Source: Galbula dea (lineage: Eukaryota; Chordata; Aves; Piciformes; Galbulidae). Taken from it: a stretch of DNA of 64,000 nt. Each line of letters begins with the position of its first letter. The stretch's first letter is position 1. Below the pieces are notes generated by a model, which was given only the letters and a program-made list of their open reading frames with translations, was not told where the DNA came from and did no database searches. The stretch lies in NCBI GenBank assembly GCA_013399015.1, contig VWZX01000996.1, forward strand, positions 2,489,052-2,553,051. The letters run 5' to 3'. Both the position numbers and the translations under genes were made by a program. Shown piece by piece: positions 47,301 through 59,300 of this stretch.

Positions 47301-50300
47301 AAGCCTAAAAAAAAGGCTAAAAAGGCTAAAATCAAACATGAAGAGACATGCTAGCATACAGTCAAATTAAACAAAAATGACAACTACAACTGCTTTTGTC
47401 CAACCATAACAGGAAAGGACTGAGTTGCAGACTTTCACTCTTTTTCTCTTAAGACAAAATTAAACAATTTGAAACAAAAGCCAGTTCCCTGTCTAAATAG
47501 TTTTTTTTTCCTTTTGAGGAATTAGATTTGATAATATTCTAACACTCTGTGCACAGTCTGATTGATAATTCTGACTGTAAAGGTCATTAACACCTTCAAC
47601 AAGAAAGCACCTGAATACTTGCAGCACCTCTCACACCATGAACGTAACACACCAATCTTACATAGCTATTTTATGAAGGTTTTGTCAACATGAAATGCAA
47701 ATAACTTCTTAAGAGCACTGAAGAGATCAATGCATGTTAAAGCATGCATTTAAATACAGAATGTGCATTTAGATGCAAGTTCTTGGTACTAGATGATTAC
47801 AGTCCCAAGGTAAAGGAGCACTCCCACATAGTCACCAACACCTTGATATGTGGTCATAGAAAAAAGAAAAATAAATCTGATTTTGTGGTTTGGGGTGAAG
47901 AAACAGTGGGGGTAGCTAATGTGAGAAAGCACTTTTCTCCTAGGAAACAGACTCCTACAGATTTGAGACATACCCTTTGGTCCACAGGACTTAGACCTTG
48001 TGCTGTTTTCCCCTTCTTGCTGTGTTGCGAATTGTCACAATCGTATTCTACTTCAGGTTTGCTCAGATCTCTGCAGAATGTACATATCCACTCTCCACTA
48101 AACAGAAAAACAGAATTATTCCAGATATCCACGGAAAACGTCTTGTCAGTGATGTCTACAGAGACTTTTGCATAAACAAGACTCACATTGTACTGTAGTA
48201 GAGACTTGCATAGCCAAAGATAAGGAATGACCCTTAAATGCTCAAGATAATTCTGCCAGTCAAGGCCATTTTTCCTGCCGTCATAGTCTCCTCTCAACCT
48301 TTCCCACCATGACTTCAAAAATTAACTTTACATAACAGAATCACACTTTGAGAGACTGTATGTTTGTTAGATAAACATTGACCAGTTACATGCAAAACAA
48401 TTCAGGCAGACCTTGGAATGTTGGATCTTTTTACTAACAAGAAATCGTCGAGAACTAGCCAATGCTGACGACCAGTTTTGGTGCTGTTTTGAAAGGTACC
48501 ACATGAACGAGGCCACAGACTGTTCTCAGGAACCATGAAACTGTTTCTGATACCTTGGAAAGCTGAGGAGCGTTGGTACGTGACAAGTCAAGTGAAACAC
48601 CTTCGGACACTTTTCACAACACAGTAGATCCCCTCCATTTTGGCATACAGCACACCAGTCTTCATTGGGGTCATCATCTTTGTTATTGCCTTCTCCTCCA
48701 ATTCTAGCTGATCTGTGCATTAGACCTCGCACAGGGGATTTTCCATTTACAAGGCTATGTCCAGACTGTTTGCAACTTTCACTTAAATCTGCTGGTTCAG
48801 TTTTTACGTGATTTTCAAGACTTCCCAATGCTTCTAATTCACTTTCCAGATGCAAGTTAGTGGACAGTGGTGGTGTCAAGCTGCTCTCAGGACTGCTGAG
48901 CTGAAATGAAAGTAGCACACAAAAATCAGAGAGAGTCAATTTTACAACGGCATCTTCATGTGTTGGAAGTCAAAAGCCATCCACCATTTACCATTTAAAG
49001 GTACTATAATCACTTCCCAAAATACATGGCAAATCATGAAGACCTGAGTTGCACACAGTATTGAAAACTACTTTTTCACAAGTCCATCCTTTCAAGTGCC
49101 AGAGGAGGTGGTCTAGTGGTTAGGATTCAGCACTGTTACTACTGGGACCCGGGTCAGGGAGGCTTTTTTCCCAAATCTTCGTTCGCGAAGCCTAGCCATG
49201 ATCCTTTCAAGAACAGTTATTTCTACTGATACATAACATGAGAAACTTTCAAGCCAAACGCAATGATGAATTGTTAAAAATATACCTTCACTGTCATTAG
49301 AAAAAAATCCTCAAATCCACCACTCTGCTCCCTGTACACAATCCTATTAAATCAAGTATAGCTGGGAAACACTGAAAAATATTCACCTGCATACAAATTT
49401 TATGCTCTGACGTAATTACACACATAAGAATGTTCAAGAACTACTAACAATGGGTGACTAACAGCTTTCATTAGTTAGGGATTAAAAACAACAAATATGT
49501 TACACTGCTGAGTGTACTTTATTTCAATAGCTAAAGATAAAATTTAGGTAACTGGCTATCCTGTGTCTGGCAGAGCACAGTAATATAATAAGGTCCTCAA
49601 CATGGGCCAAACTGAGATCAAGTGCTGTTTTCTATCTGACTGCTTTTAACGTGCAACTACCTATCACAATACACAAAACTGTCAAGGACCGGATGTGGTT
49701 TGCACCTACATCACTAGGTCAAGTCCTTCCAAATCAGGAAGGGAAACATTACCCATCATTTAATGTTTATGTGCTCAACATAAGCCAGCAAGTCATCGTC
49801 CAAGTCCCTCTGCCAGCTTATTGGTACTTATGTCACAAACCTCCAGTAATCAGCAGTACTGCAAACCCAAACAACTCAACCCTCTAGCTGGCCCACATTT
49901 AGTTCAGACATAGTGCCAGGGTGCAAAGTACCTTTCAAATTTCAGGGCTTTTAGAATAAGACACTTAAAAGTAAATTTATTATTTCCAAATTCTTAAACA
50001 TGCTGTTAGGGGAAACCATAACATACTGTTGCAGAAGCTAAGTTTACCATGCAAGCGCTCCTTCTGCCATCCTCTGTTTTTTCCTGTTTTACTGTTCCTG
50101 AGAAACTACAGATCTCTTCCTCTGTCCCTGGTTCTTGCTTGACTTTCACTTGGTCAGACTTGAAGTTAATGCTAGTTTTCTCAGCTGTTCTGCCTGAAGA
50201 GCCACAGCTAGAATATAAGGGAAAAACTTCATTCAAGCAAAGACATTTACGTGATCATGTCCTGAATGATTTCAAAGGCAAAGCATGTCAGAACATTGAC

Positions 50301-53300
50301 AAGATAGCAGGGAATCACAGCAAAGGAAAAAATAAATAAAAACATCTTCAGGTAGCATTCTTCCATTACTAGGTCACAGTTACATCCCAGTGTTATCGAC
50401 TCATTCTTTAACTTCCTCGTGTCTAATTTTTCAGCCTGACAGCGCTAACATAACGTACCTTCCTCTGCTACCTGTGCTGGAGGTACTGGGTGGTCTCACA
50501 GGAGTGTGGGAGTTGGATAAACCTGCAATGAAGAATCGTAGAAGCTGACTTGGTATAAATTTACATTCTGCAGTAAAATAAATGACTAGTGTTGAGTAAC
50601 AACAGAAGAGCTGCTGGAATAACCTAATTTAATAACCCAGCTACCCTCTCAGCTGTTTGATCAGAACAGAGGCCTAGCACACCACATTAAATAAAAAAAC
50701 CCAGACACACCGTTGTTAAGAGTATCAATAATTATTTCATGTAATCCAAACAGTCCTATAGCCTTTAGCCCACTAAGTCCTCAAATTTTATCCACTGACA
50801 TCCACCATTACAGTCAACAAAAGCAGACTGCATGCTTTGCATGCAGGTTTTGAAAAACACAGTATGTTTGAGTGCTGCAACCATTTATTCACAGAATTTT
50901 ACAATAATCTTGTAGAGAGAAGACTAAGAAATATATCAAATGACTGAAACCAGCTTCTTTCTAGTAGAAAGGGCCATTTTCAGTGTTTAAATAACTCAAC
51001 AGTAGGTAGTGGTGACTTAATTCATTCACACGCATAACAAAAGCTCTGTCATCGATTGGCTGCAGTTAGGATGACCTTGCTCAAATGACTGTTGGGTGTT
51101 AAGTATTTCTGTGACTAAGCTATTCTATAAATTTACTTCCCAAATTTTAGAATGGTCTAGCAAGTCATCATTTAGGGCCAATAACTGAACTACATCCTGT
51201 GATGCACAAGAAGAAAGGATTGCGGTAACCGAGACAAAAATATAGTCTATACATGTACTGGAATAGCGCATTCACGTGCTGGCAGTTTGTTACTATAAAG
51301 ATATTTCTGAAGGAGGGTGAAATTTAAATTTCAAGAATAATTTATTTCTGAGTAAAATAAATTTTAAACTAACAAAATATCACACAGTTTTTGGCAGGAA
51401 ACATTAGATAATAATTTTCAACTTAAACAGGAAATACCCATTCACATCATAGAATCCCTTGAAATACCCATCACATTTACCTGATGACCCTGGAGATAGA
51501 GCTGAAGGTCCTGGGGAGGGATTCATGGCGCTTGTAGGTTGTGGGGGTAGGTGGCTGCCTGTAATGTACCTACTTAGGAGGTTATCTAAATTACTTGAAC
51601 CAGCATCTTCAAGCTAAGAAGCAAAAACAAGTCTGAATCAGAAAGGCCTAATTAAAGTTCCTTAAAAATGCCACACCTTTAAACTGTAATATGCATCTTC
51701 ACTAGAACCGATCGCTATCTCTTCAAGGATTCAGGACATCAGCAAACACTTTTATCGGTTTCATAGAGAGATCAGTCTCCCACACTCAGAATTTGAAATC
51801 AAGATTTTACAAAAGCTCCTAAGTATCTGGGTTCTTCCAGTATGGTCAAAGGCTGCATTTACTCTAGGTCATTCCAAACTTTTGGGCTCCCAGCTGTTCA
51901 TTGTGTTAGCCATGAAGGGAAACCATGAACTTGGTTTTCCTTAGCATGTGAAATCTCCCACCCTCTCATTCACTTCTTACACAGATTTTATTATTTATTA
52001 AAAACAAGGAAACAGCTACCCTATTACTTTAGCTGCAAGACAGAATAATTGCAAATAACATGCTTGAAATACTGTACTCAAAGCCATTTTTATTACTCCA
52101 CCCACAGTGCAAGTGCTTAATCTTCTCCACTGACCTGAATGGGTGGGATATCCGGCAGGGAAGGCAAATTCTCTGGGTTTGTTACAGAAGGAATGAGTTC
52201 GATGGCAGTAACGGATGGACTTGTGGGACCACGGTTTGCACTCGCCATTGTTGCTGTAGTAGGACTAGTTGGATTAATAGTGGTGTTGTGCACAGAAACA
52301 ACTGGAAAAGGCCCCGCATGTCCAGGGTTAGAATGCTGCAGGAGAAGAGAAGAGATCATGACTGCATTATAGACAAGCCACTGCACATCAAATTGTAACA
52401 CGTGCATATATGACAGTCCTCAACAAAACACTGGGGGGGAAGAACATATAAACTCACACTTCTATCAACATAACCTGACAGCACCGAATGCAACACAATT
52501 GCTGTTTTTATTTACTTGGAAAGAAAAGACACTTTATGTGGCCAGATATTTTAAATATACAGCACATCTTCTGCCAAATTATTTTCATATATAGTTATAT
52601 TTTCTTAAAGCAATTACTTCCTCCAAACAGAACTTCAGAGTCCATATGTCTACAAACTTTTTCTTTTTTTTTAAAAAAGGAGCAACTGTTTCAAGTATTA
52701 TAAAGTCACTTCTGTTTTTCCAGTCACATTGACATTTGTAGTCACTCATTTTTATTCTTAATGGCATGCAGAGCTCTGCATCTTGCTTCAGGTTTGAGTT
52801 TAAAGCATTTTGTTTCTTTATAAACCTCAACTGCATCACTTTGAACTTCACTGTTCCTGACTATTCTCCAAGAAATCCAAAAGCTGAAGGTCACTGAAAA
52901 GTGAAAAAAGGAAATGCTTTGATTACCAGAACTAAAATGTCATACAAACATTAGAATCATTTTTCACTCTTAAGGTGTGAATTTTCTTACGCTCAGCAAA
53001 AATGTCACAGTACAGTATGCAACATGAAAAGCATATAAATGTGTGTAGCTGTGAGTTATATGCATTACAGAAAAACACATTTACAGCTGGAGGTATCATC
53101 TACTGTAATGAAAGTTTGGCACAATGGCACAAATGAAGCGTGTACACAGGATATACTTGTCTTTGAAGGTGAGGCTGCATCATGGAGTACTGTGGTCCAT
53201 TGTGGCGTGGTATTCCTGGTATACGAGCAGCATTCTGAGCCATTCTCATCTGATGTGCTTGGAAAGCCCCACAGTTCATGTTACCCCTCTGCATGGTCTG

Positions 53301-56300
53301 CATGCTGATCAACCTGGGAGGCTGCAAGGGTTTTTGTTTTTTAAAACTTTTGCTTTTAACATGGAAAAAAGAAGCCAATCTCTTTCCACAGTAGAAGGTT
53401 TACTAGTTACACAACATCAAGAAAAGCCAATAGCTGTCACATTTAATGTATGTCAAATTTCAAAAGATTTTCATCTTTATAGACTGCTTTAAGCTCATAT
53501 TTGATAAAGACAATTGTAGTCTCAGCTATATGGTAAAAGGTGAAACAAGAACATAGATACTTACTTGCTGCTGTAAGACTTGTGGATTCGTCTGCCTGGG
53601 AACTGATGCAGTTGGCTGTGCCATCCTCATCTGCTGCAGCTGCTGATGCTTTTGTGCATACACTTGCTGCTGCATATGCTGAAGTCGAAGCTGTGCTAGA
53701 TTGATTTGTCCTGGAGCTTTGTTGACGTGGTTTGTTCCTGGAGGAGCCTGTCCAACCACTACATTAGGAGTGTAACTAGGAGATGGTTTATTTTCAATGA
53801 CAAGGCTACCTAAACAAAACAAAGAACCAGTAAACAGTTAAATCTCCACTATCTCACAGTCTGATAAATGCAGGATATTCAGATGTTTCTAGTTCAGTTT
53901 TCTCAGGGGCCATAAGAAAACAACTGAAGTTTGAAATTTTCAAGTCTCCATAACCACACACAAGAGAAGCAAAGGGAAAACTCAAGACTACAAGAAGAAA
54001 CTACAAAACTGAAACCACAATATGTGAGGATAGAGTCAAAAAATTGGAACTGCGCAGCCTAAAACTCAAGATAGACATAATTATTCTCTGTGTTCCCAAA
54101 AAACAGAGAAGATGAAAAATAAAATAGGAAAAACACACACTGAGCATAAACTTTCTATACTCAAGGAAGCAAAGCCCAAGAAAAGATAGTGGGGGGACAG
54201 AAGAGAGTGTCCCATCACTGAATGGCTAAGAACAGGTTGCATAAGCATGACACAAAGTGCTGCTCTGGGAAGTTTTGCTTTTTCCTTCTTGACTTCATCT
54301 CCAAGAGCAATAGCACTCAAAAAAAATGCTTGAGGAACTGCCCATGAAGGAATACTGTCAACTTTAAATCATTACTTACACAATGAAAAGTTTGTTTACT
54401 GTGCACATAAACGTCCTTGACTAAAGACAGGAACACTAAAACCTGGCTAGTGGATACAGAGCAAGAAGTGAGCACACACAAAAGCATCAGGAAGAGCTGA
54501 TTATCAGATTTTCGTATTAGATTTTCACCCAAGAGAAAAGTTCACAGAGATGCTAACAGATACCTCTGTCTTACTGTGCTTTCCCCACTAACTCACCTCC
54601 TCTCTTCTCTCATTCAAAACCTGCTCTTTAAAATACCTGCTCCTGAAGAGAGGTATTGCATTCCAACTCACTCACGTTGGATGAACACCCCCAACTCAAC
54701 CTAGTTTTTCACGTAACAGAATAAATGCACAATTTTCTCACCTAAATTGACAACATTCTTTGCCCAGAATGTAGGGTCACAATGGAAGCGTATCGCTCCG
54801 TTGGCAGCTGGGACAGGATCACAACGTGCCTTTAAAATGTGACGTAACTGGAATGTTATCTAATGGAAAGCAAAAACAAGACTGTTGATGACAATGAAAT
54901 AAGAGTAAGAATGGCTAAGATGTGCATTTGTCCAGCAAGTTTAGACTGCTGGATTACCAACAAGGAATGTCAACAGCAAAAGTTTGGTTAGTAGCCTGGA
55001 AGGCACTCAGTTCACCAGGAAAATCATCCACCTCACAACCAATATTTTACTCAGCTTGGAGGATTACAGAGCAGTACTGATATTCAATAATACTACTTCT
55101 GCAACGACTCAAGTTAAACACTGAGGCACCTTTACAGAGCTTGACCCCATTCCTTCTACAGTAATACTGTTAAGTCCTTAATTTATGAAAGAAAAGTGCT
55201 GTACAAGTCAGGAAATGTATCCCATTGTTACAGAAGGGAGGGGTTTGTAGTTTTTTGGGGAGGGGGGTGTTGGGGTTTTGGAGTTTTTATTGGGTTTTGG
55301 GGGTTTTTTTGGGTTGGGTTTTGTTTTGTTTGGTTGTTTTTTTTAAGAAGCATAATAATAATAATCTAGTGAAGTTAGCCTATACTCAGAAAATTCTTTT
55401 TACTAAACATTCTCTGTACTGCACAGACAACTTAGAGGATGCTTCCTTACCAGCCGTTTACTGTACAGTAAAGCAGTACTGCTGCCACTTGCAATAGCCC
55501 AATTAGTAAAGTTCATCACATGCTTCACTTGTCGGGAAAGACCAGTGATGTCATTCTGTTGCTGTATTAACTTCATCTGCCTCTCCTTTGTTACATTCTA
55601 CAAAGAAAAAAAACTTTATTACAATGGGGGCTTCAGACCACTACTGCAGTTCTTATAGCAACAGAAAATTGTGACAAAGCAGCTTATATAAACACTCAGT
55701 CGCTATAACCACAAGCAATATTTCTCCATTATTCCTCTCTACTATTCCTCCCAGAAGTATCAAAGTGCAGGGCAAACAGTGGGCTCAGGTAAGAGCTTCA
55801 TACCAGGAAAATAACAACTACTAAAACAAGACCAGTTCTCTTTCTCATGTTGCCAGAGGCAGAGCAGCATGACAAAGAACTAGGTAGGCACCCAGACTAG
55901 GGCCCAAGGAAACCGGCAGCTCTGTACTGGGAGGTGCACTGGCACTCTGGCAGCTGCCACCACAGGAGCTGCAGAGCAGCAACTGGAAGAGACAGCAACA
56001 ACGCACCCAGGTACTCTGAACACCAGCTCCCATGGCAAGCAGGAACTGCCTCTTAAACACCTTCTGAGTATGACAGGTAAACTCAGCAGCCTCAACTCTG
56101 AGAAGTCTTCAGCCTTTGACAACCTGCCAGCTGTTAATCTCCAGTCACACCAAACAAACCATTTTCAAACATGGAATCCAAGTTCTCAGTAGGGGACTGG
56201 AAACAGTGAATGACATTTTTTTTTTCTCTTAACGGTACCTCAAGGTGCTGTAAAAGAGACTTTCCCTTTTTATTGATTTCATTGATGAGAGTGAATATAG

Positions 56301-59300
56301 CCACTTTGATCTCCTGTTCTACTCGTTTGTTAGTTTCATTTACTTCTTTTATCCTAAAAAAAAAAAAAAAAAAAAAAAGAGAGAGAGAAATGTATTGTTA
56401 GGCAGTCACTTCATTCTATGCCACCAAATACCAAACACCACAGGCACCTTCCCACCCTTGAAGAGTAAAGGGCCAATTTCTGTATTGAAGAAGTTCTGGT
56501 AAGCACAAAAATTTGAACTTGTTTGATTTCTGACAAAGAAATCATGATTTGTCAACTGTTTCAAAGAAGAAATCTAAAATTTCAGTTTTGGGAAAAAATG
56601 TAAACAGTCTGAGATGAGGATGGTAACTCGATTAACAACTTGTGTTAGTCTTAAAACAATACAAAGTAGTCTGTACACTTTATTTATATGTGTAGATAGA
56701 CATACCTAGCCAAGACCAGATGTGTGTGTATTTACACATATTTAACTCTGTATTGCATCTCTTTCACTACGAAGAATTTATATATGATACCATAAACTTT
56801 TATGCCATTATATATCAACCAGAAAGGAAGTCAATCCTGAATTTCATATGGACCCCTTCACCTTCCCCAAAATACAGAATCTTGTAACAAAAAGGTTATT
56901 ACATACCTGTAGTCAATACACAATAAGGATATAAATATTTCATTAATGATTTGCCTGACATAAGTCTACACTAGTCTCTTGGGCTTAACCCCTACTGCCT
57001 TTGTTTTGTACACCTCACATCTCTTCATCTTTTCCATCATTGTCACTTTTCCTCAGTTTTAGTGTCTTTACTATTCTCAACTTCTACAAACTCAAGCAAG
57101 TCATCTTGAGTTCTGTCCACAGAATCTGAAACGCTATTTCTTAAACTGCATTGCAAATTCTGGATTTATTTAATCCTAGGGTGCCTTAATCTAATGGCAA
57201 CATAGTGTTGCAGCAGGTTTCTTTATTTCTCTTGTGGAAGTCAGAGGACGATACCTTGCCATGAGCCAGTCTGAATGTAAAGAATTAAATTGTCCTGTTT
57301 GAAAGGGCTTCTTCACTACTGGACCAAACACCTGAACTTGTGATGTCATTAATTGTGATTACAACTAAATAATAATACAATACAACTAAATAATAATACT
57401 GATACAACTAAAGATACAGAATCAACTACAATGTAATCATTATTCTAGTCTCACTATTCATCTTACTGTGCTTTGTTAAAAAGGCAATGTAATAGAAAGT
57501 TAATTATTTTGGGGTGCTTACCTATTCTGAACCTGGGTAGCTGCAAAATTTACATAATTCTTCTTCTCAAGAAGTTTGGCCAGTAGGTTCTCAATTGCAC
57601 CCTTCTGATTCTGAAAAGCCTCTTCCAGAAACTGGTACCTTTTCAACATGCAAAAGAAGATATCGATCACCAAGGAGCAACATGCTGAAACTGAGGGTTC
57701 ACAATTTAGATGTAAAGTTACGCAATTTTGGAAAATCAAAACACAACACAGAAAAAGAAAAATCAAACTACAGGTATGTCAATCAGCATTCAAATATTTC
57801 AGTACTGATACAATTCTTTGCATGTGTCCAGGTGACAGAACCTCTATGGGTCACTTTTTAATTCCAACACCACAAGGAGACAATGCACTGCATCACTTCA
57901 CCAGATAGCAAGCTATGGAACACCAGCAAAAGGACATGCCAGAAACTTCAGAGTTTGAGAGATCATTCTGTTAATGTTACACGAGAAAAATGCATTAACA
58001 GCTTAACATACACTTAAACGGTACCAAAAAAATCCTATCCCAGAAAAACAGTTTTTCAGCAGAGATTAACAGTGCTAATATTTGACTGAATTACGTTTAA
58101 TCTGAAAGATTAGAAAAACTCTCTCTTTTTGGTATTTCCAAGTGAGGAACATCTCATTCCCTTTCAAGTCCTTCAACCAAACTGCTACTATACCAAAGGA
58201 ACCTTCCGTATTTCATCTGAGAAGTGTGCAAGTAGCTACACTAACAGAAAATACATTTCTTTAACACACTATGCATCACAAGAGGAATTAACAATGCAAC
58301 AGAAGCAAAATGCCTACGTTGAAAACGGCAAGAATTAAGGAGCTCCAAGAGTTTTCCTCTTTTCTGAACGACCGCTCAACTATCAAAAGATTCTCCTCAA
58401 AACCCAAGACTCCTATCAGTTCCTTGCCATTTCTTGTCTTTGCAGTAAGTATACTTCACACTTCTGAAACATAATTTGGTAATAAAGGGTAAAATTTAAG
58501 ATTCCCAGATGGCTTCACTTCCTCTCTACACCAAATCCCAACACTCAAACTGGCAGAAAACTTCTACAACTAAAAACTTACGAGCCACATTAGAAGTAAC
58601 CTATACTACCTCGCAGCCACAACTGAAGAAGCAGCATCCAAATCTAGAACATGACAACCTAATCTAACAGGAAAAGACTGGTTGCGTCTATAATCAAAGT
58701 TACAGAAAGACTACTTTTTGATTCAAATTACCCACAATTATGATAACAGAGACTTAGGCAAAGAGAACACTGCTCACAACAGAAATGACTCTGCTCCTGC
58801 TGATGCAGTTTGTACCAGCAATACATAGGTTTCAACTACAAGGGTTTAGACTCCTAACTCTCAAAGTTAGAATGTAGTTTTTTTCTAAGAACGTCTGAAG
58901 TTCTTGCAGACAGACAGCATCACAAGATTTCAGGTACTACAGTGCAGAAAGTAGCACTACTAAAGCCCAAAGGCCAAAAAATTTGAAACAATTTTCACTA
59001 AGTTGAAAATCAGGTTAAATCAGATTTCCACTTTAAGGAGGAAAAAAAAAAATATCTTCACTTACCTAGCACTGCTAAAATTTTGCTGCAGCTCCTGCTA
59101 CAGTCAATATACTTTTTGTACTTTTATATTGTCCTTATAGCTTCCAAAGTGTTTGGAGCGAAAACTACCTAAACTAGAGGGATATCACAGCATTAAGCTG
59201 TTCAAAGAATGTCAGCTTTCTAGAGAATGACCAGTAATTCTTTCACTTGAAAATCTGAACTGAACACTGGATCATGTTGCTACTCAGCTGGTGATTCAAC

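Larger units (their letters stand above)
48901..50047 (-). other. TRIM33 intron 14 (1.1 kb)
   Basis: This intron contains the tRNA-Glu relic on the plus strand at 49.1 kb and nothing else recognised. Confidence 0.85.
56354..57521 (-). other. TRIM33 intron 5 (1.2 kb)
   Basis: This intron ends in an unusual 23-T tract immediately before the acceptor AG. It also holds a short tandem repeat at 57361-57418. Confidence 0.85.

Noticed and set aside
47854..48318. 154-codon minus-strand frame as one exon
   Set aside because: Only 47974-48097 is coding; the flanks run through a clear acceptor and donor into introns on both sides.
49101..49160. Functional tRNA-Glu gene
   Set aside because: The T loop is deleted and the anticodon lost, so no cloverleaf can form.
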